A DNA stretch of 64,000 nucleotides from Nannocystis sp. RBIL2 (GTDB lineage: Bacteria; Myxococcota_A; Polyangia; Nannocystales; Nannocystaceae), in NCBI RefSeq assembly GCF_026626745.1, contig NZ_JAPNJW010000002.1:5294151-5358150 (forward strand), in the 5' to 3' direction. Each line of letters begins with the position of its first letter. Position 1 is the stretch's first letter. The notes under the pieces were generated by a model that worked only from the letters and a program-made list of their open reading frames with translations, did not search any database and was not told the DNA's origin. Positions 51,270 through 60,099 of the stretch are shown piece by piece. Made by a program: the position numbers and the translations under genes.

Positions 51270-52868
51270 ATGCGTCGTCGGCCCTTGCTCGCTCTTGCCC
51301 TCGCCCTCGCCTGCGGCCCGGACACTGCCAGCGAGACCGAGCAAGGCAGCACCGGCGAGCCCGAAATTACCACCGGCGAGCACGGCACCGACGGCCACGG
51401 CACCACCGATTCACCGTCGCCGACGACCACCGGCGAAATCACCACGACCACCGGCGATCCGACCACCGGCGATTCCACCACCGGCACCACCGCCCCGCCG
51501 GCAGTGCAATGCACCGAGATCGTCATCGCCGATCCGCTGCTCGAAGAGTACCTGCGCCATCGCCTCGACGTCCTCGAGGGCCCGATCCCGGTCGAACTCG
51601 CCGAATCGCTCGACACCCTTCTCACCGACCGAGACGTCGCCTCGCTGTCCGGCCTCGAGTGCTTCACCGGCCTCACCGAGATCACCTTCTACTCCCCCGA
51701 CATCACCGACATCGGCCCGCTCGCCGGCCTCACCAAGCTCACGCATTTGCAGTTCTCGAGCAGTCAGGTCACCGACCTCGCCCCGCTCGCCGGCCTCGTC
51801 AACCTGAAGTTCCTCAACGTCTCGTCGAACCCGATCGCCTCCTTCGCCCCGCTCGTCGGCCTGCCGCTGACCGAGCTCTACGCCAGCGGCACCCCGAACC
51901 TCGACCTGACCGGCCTCGGACAGATCGTCAGCCTCGAATCACTCGCGCTCGGCAACGCCGAGCTGACCGACATCGGCGAGCTCGCCACCCTCGTCAACCT
52001 GACGAGCCTCGGCCTGTCCGACAACCAGCTCGCCGACCTCTCGCCGCTCGCCGGCCTCATCGCCCTGCAGGGGCTCAACGTGAGCGGCAACCAGATCACC
52101 GACCTCTCGCCGCTCGCCGGCCTCGGCGCCCTGCAGACCCTCGACCTGGCCGAGAACGCGATCGCCGACCTCGCCCCGCTCGCCGACCTCACTGCCCTGG
52201 CCCGACTCCAGGCCGAAGAGAACGCGATCGCCGACCTCACTCCCCTCGCCGGCATGACCGCGCTCGCCGAGCTCGACCTGTCACACAACCAGATCGTCGA
52301 CCTCGCCCCGCTCTCCGGACTGCACGCGCTCACCGACCTCGACCTCGCAGTCAACCACGTCGTCGACGTCGCCCCGCTCGCCTTGCCCGCGCTGTTCGAC
52401 CTCGACCTGCGCGACAACCAGGTCGTCGACCTCGCCCCGCTGCTCGGCGCGCCCGTGCTCGAGCGCCTCGACGTCTCGGGCAACCCGTTCACGCCCAGCA
52501 TGACCAGCCTCGCCGCGCACCCTGCCCTGCAGTCCGTCGAGGCCGAGGCCGCCGGCCTCACCGCAGCGCCGGAGTTCGCCACCGCGAAGCTCGTCTACCT
52601 CGCGCTCGCGGGCAACGCGATCACCGACCTCACCCCGCTGGCCGCCTATCAATCGCTGCAGCAGATCGATCTGACCGACAACGACCTCACCGCTCTGGCT
52701 GCGATCCTCGACGACCCCTGGCTCAGCAAGTGCGACTACATCCAGGTCGGGGGCAACCCGCTCGACGACCTCACCCTGTCGACGACGGTCCCTCAGCTGT
52801 GCGAGTTCCCGGTCGACCTCCAGGGCGTCGAGGGCACCCCCTGCTGGGAATGCTTCGATCACAACTGA
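51270..52868 (+). CDS. internalin-like leucine-rich-repeat lipoprotein
   Basis: A 532-residue surface lipoprotein: lipobox ALAC (Cys about 15), Thr/Gly linker (about 20-80), then about 14 LRRs of 21-22 residues with the internalin-type period 'LTDLSPLAGLxxLxxLxLxxNxI', and a Cys-containing C-terminal cap. Such proteins bind partner proteins; in predatory bacteria a contact role is plausible but not shown. The ATG at 51270 begins the signal peptide (MRRRPLLALALALAC). An upstream ATG at 51234 is possible but gives a poorer leader. Monocistronic. Confidence 0.85.
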   Translation: MRRRPLLALALALACGPDTASETEQGSTGEPEITTGEHGTDGHGTTDSPSPTTTGEITTTTGDPTTGDSTTGTTAPPAVQCTEIVIADPLLEEYLRHRLDVLEGPIPVELAESLDTLLTDRDVASLSGLECFTGLTEITFYSPDITDIGPLAGLTKLTHLQFSSSQVTDLAPLAGLVNLKFLNVSSNPIASFAPLVGLPLTELYASGTPNLDLTGLGQIVSLESLALGNAELTDIGELATLVNLTSLGLSDNQLADLSPLAGLIALQGLNVSGNQITDLSPLAGLGALQTLDLAENAIADLAPLADLTALARLQAEENAIADLTPLAGMTALAELDLSHNQIVDLAPLSGLHALTDLDLAVNHVVDVAPLALPALFDLDLRDNQVVDLAPLLGAPVLERLDVSGNPFTPSMTSLAAHPALQSVEAEAAGLTAAPEFATAKLVYLALAGNAITDLTPLAAYQSLQQIDLTDNDLTALAAILDDPWLSKCDYIQVGGNPLDDLTLSTTVPQLCEFPVDLQGVEGTPCWECFDHN

Positions 52869-53168
52869 GCGTGCCCCGCGCCATTGGGAGCTCGTTCTCC
52901 TCGAGCTCTGCCTCCGCGCTCTGCTGCGATTCTCGCCGTCGTGACGCGTGACCGTGTCCGCGCGCTCGCACTCCTGAGCGCCGCAAGGGAACACGGGCGC
53001 GACCGCACCACCTCGGCCGCCGAAGCCGCCCTCGTTCGTCAGGCTGCGCCGGCTTCGCCGCGCCGGCGCGCTTTCGTCCGGGCTCGCGCTCCTCGGGCCG
53101 CACAATCACCGCACGCGGCTTTCGGGCGCGCCTCCCGGGCCGGTGAAAGAAGGGACAGGAGGTCAGCC
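52869..53168. other. 300-bp intergenic region
   Basis: It ends in a strong AGGAGG (about 53157-53162) that sets the Rieske gene start. No other feature is seen. Confidence 0.4.
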
Positions 53169-54128
53169 ATGTTCCGCGGCTTCGCAAATGTCTGGACGAT
53201 CGTCGGCCTCGGCCGGGACCTGAAGCGCCGCGCGCCGCTCCCGTTGCAGGTCGCCGGCGAGCGGGTGGTCCTGTTCCGCGACGGAGAGGGGCGGGCCTGC
53301 GCGCTCATCGATCGCTGCCCGCATCGCGGCGTGCGCCTGTCGCTCGGCAAGATCGAGGGCGGATGCCTCGAGTGCCCGTTCCACGGCTGGCGCTTCGCCG
53401 GCGACGGCAGCAATCAGCTCGTCCCGTGGAACCCCGACGCCAGGCGCGAGCGGCTCGGCGCGACGCCGTTGCCCGTGCGCGAGCTCGGCGGGCTCTTGTG
53501 GCTGTACACGGCCCCCGGGATCGCAGCGCCCTCGGAGCCCGACATCCCCGACGTGCTGCAGCGCGACGGCCTCTCGCTCAGCAGCCTCACCATGCCGTTC
53601 GCCGTCCACTGGACGCGCGTCATGGAGAACTCGCTCGACTGGCCGCACCTCCCGTTCGTCCACCGGCGGACGCTCCGCGACGCCCTGCCGCTCCGCCCTG
53701 GCTCGCGGCTCGACATCTCCTGGGAGGATCGGCCGTGGGGCGCCCGGACCTCGACCGCGATCGACGGCGTCGCCCAGCCGATCACCCTCGACTACCGCTT
53801 CCCCAACACCATGCATCTGCACCTCCCCGCGGGCAGACGGATCTTCGAGCTGATCTTGACCGTGCTCCCCGTCGACGACACGACCACCCACATGATCATG
53901 GTGACGGTCCGCGACTTCCTGCGGTCGCGCCTGTTCGACCTCTACTTCGGCCGCGGCAGCCGAAAGATCGGCGGCGAGGATCGGGCCGTCATCGAGACCT
54001 CGCTGCCGCGAGAGGTCCCGCCCGCCGGCGAGGAGCGTTCGGTCCGCACCGACGAGCCCACGCTGCGGTTCCGCAAGCTCTACCGCGACCGCCTGATGAA
54101 CTCGAGCGCCGGCGAGCCCGACCGTTAG
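53169..54128 (+). CDS. Rieske non-haem iron oxygenase
   Basis: A 319-residue oxygenase. The Rieske [2Fe-2S] motifs are CPHRGVRL (about 49-56) and CPFHGWRF (about 68-75). The mononuclear iron site is in MENSLDWPHLPFVHRRT (His, His and a bridging Asp). The family hydroxylates or demethylates aromatic, sterol or choline-like substrates using a reductase; no reductase or ferredoxin gene is adjacent. Relatives include vanillate demethylase-type and cholesterol desaturase-type enzymes; the substrate is unclear. Its stop codon overlaps the stop of the convergent vWA gene. Confidence 0.88.
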   Translation: MFRGFANVWTIVGLGRDLKRRAPLPLQVAGERVVLFRDGEGRACALIDRCPHRGVRLSLGKIEGGCLECPFHGWRFAGDGSNQLVPWNPDARRERLGATPLPVRELGGLLWLYTAPGIAAPSEPDIPDVLQRDGLSLSSLTMPFAVHWTRVMENSLDWPHLPFVHRRTLRDALPLRPGSRLDISWEDRPWGARTSTAIDGVAQPITLDYRFPNTMHLHLPAGRRIFELILTVLPVDDTTTHMIMVTVRDFLRSRLFDLYFGRGSRKIGGEDRAVIETSLPREVPPAGEERSVRTDEPTLRFRKLYRDRLMNSSAGEPDR

Positions 54129-55549
54129 GCGAACAGCCGCAAGAGCAGCGCGTCGAGCAGCGCCCGCAACCCGCCCGGCTCGCCGACCGCGAAACTCTCG
54201 CCGTCCAGCGCCCAGCGCGGCTCGCCGACCCGCACCCACGCCCTCGCCCCCGCGCGCGGGTCCTCTTGATGCGCCGCGAACACCACCAGCCCGCGCGGGG
54301 GAGCCTCCTGCCAGTCGGTCATCGTCGCCAGAGTCACCCGGCGGTGCGCCAGGTCGTCGGCCAGGGTCATCGCCATCAGCCGCGCCTCCTCCTCCGCCGC
54401 CTCCGCGTCGGCCTTGCCGCTGGTGCGCCAGCGCAGGTGCAGCTCCGCCCCGCTCGGCCCGAACACCTGCACCATGTCGGCCTGCAGCCGCAGCGTCGCC
54501 GCGTCGACCAGCACCAGAGTCTGCGCCTCGAGCTCGGGGTGCTTGTGCCGCTGGTCGAGCGGCCGCTCCACGATCACCGTCACGCGGCGGCGCTGATCGA
54601 ACAGCGGGCTCTCGTCGCGCGTGTAGTACAGCAGCTCGCCCTGGGCGAAGCGGACGTCGAACAGATCGATCTCCCCCAATTCGTCGCGCCCCGAATCGAC
54701 GTAGGCCACCTCGCTGCGCACCAGATTCTCGAACCGACCGCGGGTGCTCAGCGCGTCGAAGCCTCCGGCCGGGTAATGACTCGCGTCCTCCTCGTCGACC
54801 GCGACCTCCTGCGCGCGCCGGCGCACCGCCATCGCCACGCTCGGGTTCACTCCCCCGATCGCTGCAGTCGCCGCGTGCAGCTCGCGCAGCGCCAGCCGGC
54901 TCGACTCGTTGGGCAGGTCGGCCAGGTGGGCCAGCTCCCACAGGTCCTCCGGCGAGAACAGCTTGCCGTCGCCGAGCCCGCCCACGATCGCCGCCCGGAT
55001 CGCCAGCGCCCACGCCTGCCAGTGCTCGTCGACCGGCGGCTCCTCCCACGCCCCGTGGCGCGCCGGCCAGCTCGCGCACAGCGCCAGCGCCTCGCGCCAC
55101 GACGAGCGCAAGATCGCCGGGTTGCCCGCGTCGAGCTCGGCCTGCCGCGAAGCTGGCCCGAGGGCCAGGCCGATCGCGTGCGCCAGAGCTCGCGGCTGCA
55201 GCTCGCCCGACAGCGCCGCGATCGCCACGTGCGCGTCGCCCACGCTCGGGTCCAGCACCCACTTGCCGAGCACCCGATCTTCGTAGGCCAGCCGCTCGCC
55301 GCGCTCCTCCTCCGGCCAGTCGGCGAGGTCGCGGCTCGACGCGAACGCGAACGCCCGGCCCTCGACCAGCAGCGTCCCCAGATCGTGCACGAGGTCGAGC
55401 GGCAGCGCGTCGTAGCCCTCCTCCCACAGCGCGCGCAGCCAGCCCAGCGCCGGCGGCAACGACTCCGCCAGCGAGCCGCCGTAGCCGCTCACGTAGGCCC
55501 ACGCCTTCAGCGCCGGCAGCAGTTCCTCGCGGCTGAGTCGCCGGCCCAC
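54125..55549 (-). CDS. vWA-like protein of an FtsH-vWA-MoxR ternary system
   Basis: A 474-residue soluble protein. The N-terminal two thirds is helical (LSREELLPALKAWAYVSG, WLRALWEEGYDALPLDLVHDL). The last 190 residues fit a vWA Rossmann-like domain (RVTVIVERPLDQRH, AQTLVLVDAATLRLQAD, PRGLVVFAAH), but the MIDAS DxSxS is absent. vWA proteins work with MoxR ATPases in complex assembly. It is the last gene of the operon, four bases behind the MoxR gene. I recall such proteins under Pfam names for 'FtsH ternary systems'; exact family not verified. Confidence 0.7.
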   Translation of the reverse strand: MGRRLSREELLPALKAWAYVSGYGGSLAESLPPALGWLRALWEEGYDALPLDLVHDLGTLLVEGRAFAFASSRDLADWPEEERGERLAYEDRVLGKWVLDPSVGDAHVAIAALSGELQPRALAHAIGLALGPASRQAELDAGNPAILRSSWREALALCASWPARHGAWEEPPVDEHWQAWALAIRAAIVGGLGDGKLFSPEDLWELAHLADLPNESSRLALRELHAATAAIGGVNPSVAMAVRRRAQEVAVDEEDASHYPAGGFDALSTRGRFENLVRSEVAYVDSGRDELGEIDLFDVRFAQGELLYYTRDESPLFDQRRRVTVIVERPLDQRHKHPELEAQTLVLVDAATLRLQADMVQVFGPSGAELHLRWRTSGKADAEAAEEEARLMAMTLADDLAHRRVTLATMTDWQEAPPRGLVVFAAHQEDPRAGARAWVRVGEPRWALDGESFAVGEPGGLRALLDALLLRLFA

Positions 55550-55553
55550 GCGC

Positions 55554-56540
55554 TCACCCGCCGAGCCCCAGCAGCGCCTTGACCTTGCTCGCCACCACCG
55601 GGATCTCGTCGCGGCGGTTGCCCACGTACGCCAGCAGGTTCAGGTCCGACGTCTGCACCGCCCCGCCGTGATTGAGGAACGCCTGCGTGCGAATGACCTT
55701 GTAGAGCTTGACCAGCTTGCGATCGCTGACCAGCACCTTGTCCTCCGTCTCGAGCGCCCGCACGATCCGCCGCATCTCCGCGAACACCGGCCGCGGGAAC
55801 CACTGCGCCCGGTCGCGGCCCGGCTCGCGGCCCATCCCGAAGCTCAGGTCCATGAACCGCTTCAGCTTCAGGAAGTCGTCGAGCGACGCCGCCCCGCGGG
55901 TCCACGGCTTGTGTCCGCTCGCGCGGTACGACTCGTTCATCACCCCCGCGTCGATCAGCTCCTCGAAGTGACGGTCCTTCACCGGCTTCGTCTCGATCTT
56001 GAGGATGAAGCGGTCGGCCATCGCCTCGAGCTCGCTCTGATCGGGGATGTCGTTGGTCGCCGCGAACAGCATCACCAGCCGCACCGGCGTCGGCTGCCCG
56101 TCCTGGTAGAACTTGCGCTCGTTGAGGATCGTCAGCAGCGTGTTGAGGATCGCCGAGTTCGACTTGAAAATTTCGTCGAGGAACGCCACCCGGCAGTCGG
56201 GCAGCATCCCGCGCGTGCGCCGGAGGTAGCGCCCCTCCTTGAGCACTGCGATGTCGATCGGCCCGAGGATCTCGCTCGGCTCGGTGAACTTCGTCAGCAT
56301 GTACTCGAAGTAATCGCCGGCCCCGAGCCCGAGGCTCTCCGTCAGCTTGACCACCAGGTCGCTCTTCGCCGTCCCCGGCGGCCCCACCAAGAGCAGCGGC
56401 TCCTGGGCCACCGCGCACAGGATCGCCAGATCGATCTCCTCGTCGCGGGCCACGAAGTACTCCTTCAGGCCCCGGCGGTGCTGCTGGATCCGCGCGCGGA
56501 TGTCGTCGATCTCGGGCTCGAGCTCCTCTAGCGTCCACAT
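55554..56540 (-). CDS. MoxR-family AAA+ ATPase
   Basis: A 328-residue AAA+ protein. Walker A is GPPGTAKS (53-60), Walker B VAFLDEIFK (118-126) and sensor 1 LFAATND (159-165), with an arginine-finger-like RFILKIETKPV after it and a helical lid (DLNLLAYVGNRRDEIPVV). MoxR ATPases remodel or chaperone complexes with vWA partners. Here it overlaps the preceding large gene by 13 bases and is followed by the vWA gene. Start: ATG at 56540, consistent with the family N-terminus (LEPEIDDIRARIQQH). Confidence 0.92.
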   Translation of the reverse strand: MWTLEELEPEIDDIRARIQQHRRGLKEYFVARDEEIDLAILCAVAQEPLLLVGPPGTAKSDLVVKLTESLGLGAGDYFEYMLTKFTEPSEILGPIDIAVLKEGRYLRRTRGMLPDCRVAFLDEIFKSNSAILNTLLTILNERKFYQDGQPTPVRLVMLFAATNDIPDQSELEAMADRFILKIETKPVKDRHFEELIDAGVMNESYRASGHKPWTRGAASLDDFLKLKRFMDLSFGMGREPGRDRAQWFPRPVFAEMRRIVRALETEDKVLVSDRKLVKLYKVIRTQAFLNHGGAVQTSDLNLLAYVGNRRDEIPVVASKVKALLGLGG

Positions 56541-59500
56541 ACTGCGCTCCAGTCGGTGACGATGCGCCGGCGCAGGGCGTGTTCTTCCTGGTCGAGGAAG
56601 CCCTGCACACGGTCGCTGTGGCGGGTACGGCTGTCCGCCAGGCTGTCGACGATCGCCTCCAAGATCAGGATCTTGTGCGTATCGAAGTAGCGGCTGGCGG
56701 TGAACGTGTCGCGGAACGCCGCCAGCTCGGCGACGAACCGGCGGAACCGCTCGACGCGCGTCATGTTGGGCCAGTGCCGCAGCGCCTGCGCCACCGCCAG
56801 CCCGCCCTGCGCCCGCGTCACATAGTCGAGCCCGTTGCCGAGCACCTGCGTGCACAGCGAGTCGAGCACCTCGTCGGCCACTCGCTCCTCGCCGATCTGC
56901 ACGAACCCGGTCGCCACCGTCGCCGACAGCGCGATCTGGTCGCTCGACGTGTACGCGTGCACCCGCGCCAGCGCCTCCAGCAGCGCCCGCGCCGGCTCGA
57001 GCCCGCCGAACCGGCGCAGCGCCGCCAGCCCGCGCTGGGTCGCCCGCACCAGCTCGCGCGCCGACCCCAGCTTCTCGCTGCGGGCGATGTTCACCAGCGC
57101 CTCGAGCAGGCGCCCGAGCATCGCATCGTCGCCGAGGCTCGCCGCCCCGTGGATGCACGCCGCCACCGCCTCCGCGCGGTGGCTCAAGATCTGGATGTTG
57201 CCGAGGCCCGGCTCCGCGCTCGCCAGCACCTCCGCCACCACCGCATCGCTGCCGCTCGCCAGCGCCCGCCGCACGCACACGTCGACCGCCTCCGCGAGCA
57301 GGTAGTCGAACGAGCGCGTCCCCGCCGACAGCTCGCGCGACACCACCTCCGCCAGGCCGCTCACGTCGACCCCCGGCGGCAGCTTGTAGCGCGTCGCTTT
57401 GGGCACCGTGTCCTCCTCGCCGCTCGTGCGCAGCCACATCGACCGCTTCTGCAGCCACGTCACCGCCTGCTGCAGCCGCGGCTCGCGGACGCCCTCGACG
57501 ACCCGCCCCACCTCGGCCGCCCACACCTCCGCGCTGCCGCCCGAACTCTCGTGGGCCAGGCGCGCCATGTACAGCCGGAACAGCGCACGGTTGGGGATCT
57601 CGTGGACATCGAGCTCGAGCTCGACGGGCGCGATGAGGTCCTGAGCCAGCCCGCGCGCGCCGAGCCGCGCGAACCCGACGGCGAAGATCAGGCGCAGGAA
57701 GGCCGTCGACGCGTCCATGTCGGGCAGCCCTGCGTGGGCCGCCTCGTGCCACAGCGCCTCGAGCGCGATCAACTGTCCCTGCTGCAGGCGATCGCCGCGG
57801 GCCTCGGCCGGCTCCTCGTTGGCGTGGTCGTCGCCCTCGCGCGCCAGCGCGTGCCGCACGAACCGCGGCAGGTCGTGCAGCTCGCTCAGCCCGCGCTCGT
57901 TGATCCCGCCGACGATCGCCTCCTTCGCCCGCGTGATGCCGAGGCGGTCGCGCGCGTGGCGGTGCCAACCTGCGAGCACCGCCCACGCCAGCCGGCGCGA
58001 CACCGGCAGCCGCGGGTCGGCGAAGATCGGCAGCGCCAGCTGCATCAACTCGTCGGCCGGCGGCCGCTGCGTCGCCACGCGAGCCACCAGCGACGCCCCC
58101 AGGCGGCTCGCCTCCGCCGGCGTGCGCCGGTCGGCCACCACCCACTCCATCAGCGCGTCTTCGGAATCACTGCCGCGCGTCGCCGCGACCAGCCGCCTCG
58201 CCAATTGCGCGTCGTAGGGCGGCCCGCCGTGCAGCAGCGCCATCTCGAAGCAATCGGCCGCCTCGTCGCCGTCGCCGAGCTCCGCCTTGATCTCGCCCAG
58301 CTCCTGCCACACCTCGGGCTCGTCGCAGCCGCCCGCGATCACCCGCCGCTCGAGCGTCCGCACCTGCTCTCGCAGCGCCCGCAGGTGCGCCGCCGCGTCG
58401 ACGTCGACCGCGCTCACCGCCTCCTCGACCACCACCGGCTTCGGCGGCGGCGCCCGCTTCACCGGCCCCTCGCGGGTCACCGGCTTCTTCGGCGCCGGCT
58501 GCCGCGCCTCCTTCGGCCACTCGATCGTCACCTCGGGGAACTCGAACACGCTGCGCTCGAGCAGCTTGTCGAGCTCGAGCCGGCGGTCCGTCGCCACGTA
58601 GTCGATCCACCGCTGCAGCGGCTGCTCGTCGACCTCGACGATCGTCACCACCCGCGGCCCGTCGCGGTCCTCCGTGACCACCACGGTGTGCGCCCGCTCG
58701 AGCCCCAGAAGCGCCCGCAAATCATCGCGCCGCAGCACCGGCATCAAGCGTCGGCCCGTCGGCACATACAGGTTGTCGGCCCCCGCCACCTGCGAGTAAC
58801 CCGGCACCCCGAGAGTGTCGCTCACGCGCCCGGCCATGCGCGGCGTCCCCGGCCGCACCCGCTCGCGCAGCAGGTACACAGTCCCGTCCGCGCCCGTCAG
58901 CCGCGCCACGGTCAGGCGCGACAGCTCGTCGGCAGTGCTCACCTCGATCAGCGGCTCGAGCTCGAGCAACAGCTCCGGCGTCAGCAGCCACAGGTCCGGG
59001 TCGGTGAGAGCCGCCGGGGCCAGGCGGATCGGCACCCGGAACCGCACCTCCGACTCCACCGAGCGCATCGCCACCCGCGGCGCCTCGAGCTCCGGCGCCA
59101 CCGCGTCGAGGATCGTCCGCGCCCGCCACTCCGCCGGCGTGCGCACCCACTGACCGTCGCGGTCGACCAGCGCCGCCTGATTCATCCGCGCCAGCGAGGC
59201 CACCGCCGGACCCGCCGCCGGATGCTCGAACGACCAGGCGACCCACAGCGGACTGCCACCATTGCGCCCGTACACCGCCACCTCGCCGCCGCCGTCGCGC
59301 GCCGCCATCATCAAATAAATCGGCGGCGCCTTGACCTTCACCGCGAAGCTGCCCGCCGCCGCCTCGTCGACGAAGCTGATCACCTGCGCGTCCGAGCGCC
59401 CGAGCAACAAGAGCCGCTCGAGCAGCAGCCGCGGCGCCTCCGAGTCGGAGCGCATCACGAACAACGCCTCGTCGACCAGTGGTTCGCCCGCCAGCCGGCG

Positions 59501-59815
59501 CAGCCGCAGCGCCTCCACCAACCGCGGCGCAGCGCGCTCTTTCCACAGGTTCCAGCGCGTCGGCGCCCCGCCGCGCAGCGGCGTCAGCACCAGCGTCTCG
59601 TCCTGCTCGTCCGCGGTCGCCAGCGGCAGCCCGCGCGGCAAGAGCCTGTCCGCAAGGACAGCATCGAGCGCCTCGCAGGTCAGCGCGCTGCCCGGCCCCG
59701 ACCGGTCGAGCAGCACCGACCATGTCCTTTCGGCCAGGAACGGCGCCGCCTCGAGCAGCACAGTCAGCGCCGCCCCGTCGCTCGTCGTCCCCGTCAGCAG
59801 CAGGCAGAACCGCAC
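56528..59815 (-). CDS. large partner protein of the ternary system (X domains plus helical repeats)
   Basis: A 1095-residue soluble protein. Residues about 1-450 are alpha/beta with no known motif (opening MRFCLLLTGTTSDGAALTVLL, later YLLRERVRPGTPRMAGRVSDT). A Pro/Lys/Val linker (about 450-490) is followed by TPR/HEAT-like helices to the end (PEVWQELGEIKAELGDGDEAADCFEMALL, quoted in part: EIKAELGDGDEAADCFEMAL). It probably acts as the scaffold or sensor. Related 'FtsH ternary system domain X' families have no known activity. Gap of 17 bases to the preceding peptide gene; overlaps the MoxR gene by 13. Confidence 0.7.
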   Translation of the reverse strand: MRFCLLLTGTTSDGAALTVLLEAAPFLAERTWSVLLDRSGPGSALTCEALDAVLADRLLPRGLPLATADEQDETLVLTPLRGGAPTRWNLWKERAAPRLVEALRLRRLAGEPLVDEALFVMRSDSEAPRLLLERLLLLGRSDAQVISFVDEAAAGSFAVKVKAPPIYLMMAARDGGGEVAVYGRNGGSPLWVAWSFEHPAAGPAVASLARMNQAALVDRDGQWVRTPAEWRARTILDAVAPELEAPRVAMRSVESEVRFRVPIRLAPAALTDPDLWLLTPELLLELEPLIEVSTADELSRLTVARLTGADGTVYLLRERVRPGTPRMAGRVSDTLGVPGYSQVAGADNLYVPTGRRLMPVLRRDDLRALLGLERAHTVVVTEDRDGPRVVTIVEVDEQPLQRWIDYVATDRRLELDKLLERSVFEFPEVTIEWPKEARQPAPKKPVTREGPVKRAPPPKPVVVEEAVSAVDVDAAAHLRALREQVRTLERRVIAGGCDEPEVWQELGEIKAELGDGDEAADCFEMALLHGGPPYDAQLARRLVAATRGSDSEDALMEWVVADRRTPAEASRLGASLVARVATQRPPADELMQLALPIFADPRLPVSRRLAWAVLAGWHRHARDRLGITRAKEAIVGGINERGLSELHDLPRFVRHALAREGDDHANEEPAEARGDRLQQGQLIALEALWHEAAHAGLPDMDASTAFLRLIFAVGFARLGARGLAQDLIAPVELELDVHEIPNRALFRLYMARLAHESSGGSAEVWAAEVGRVVEGVREPRLQQAVTWLQKRSMWLRTSGEEDTVPKATRYKLPPGVDVSGLAEVVSRELSAGTRSFDYLLAEAVDVCVRRALASGSDAVVAEVLASAEPGLGNIQILSHRAEAVAACIHGAASLGDDAMLGRLLEALVNIARSEKLGSARELVRATQRGLAALRRFGGLEPARALLEALARVHAYTSSDQIALSATVATGFVQIGEERVADEVLDSLCTQVLGNGLDYVTRAQGGLAVAQALRHWPNMTRVERFRRFVAELAAFRDTFTASRYFDTHKILILEAIVDSLADSRTRHSDRVQGFLDQEEHALRRRIVTDWSAVCGR

Positions 59816-59832
59816 GTCCGCGCTCGCTCTTC

Positions 59833-60099
59833 TCAGGTGCCGCGCACGCCGGCCTTCTCGCGTGCGGCCTCCTCGCTGGCCGCCGCGCCGGCCTTCGGCG
59901 CCTTCTCGACCACCACGCGGTCGACGGTCATCCCGCCGAGCACCTGCTCGAGCGGCCGGCCGATCAGCCGCTCGGCCAACGCCCGGTGGTCGCGCTCGTG
60001 CTCGTGCGGCAGCGCGTCGCTGTCGGACTCGTAGTGGATCACCACCTCGCGCTCCCCCGTGCGCGGGTTGTGGCGCAGACGGATCGTCACCTCAGCCAT
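59833..60099 (-). CDS. ternary-system-associated small acidic peptide
   Basis: An 88-residue protein beginning MAEVTIRLRHNPRTGEREVV. The central YESDSDALPHEHERDHRAL motif (about 22-41) is highly charged and looks conserved; the C-terminal third is Ala/Lys/Glu-rich. I recall a similar small family named for FtsH ternary systems. It may be a ubiquitin-like or adaptor component; that is inference. It overlaps the FtsH-like gene by eight bases. Confidence 0.65.
   Translation of the reverse strand: MAEVTIRLRHNPRTGEREVVIHYESDSDALPHEHERDHRALAERLIGRPLEQVLGGMTVDRVVVEKAPKAGAAASEEAAREKAGVRGT

Noticed and set aside
56579..60034. 1151-codon plus-strand frame opposite the ternary operon
   Set aside because: Arg/His/Gln-rich antisense shadow of the large partner gene.
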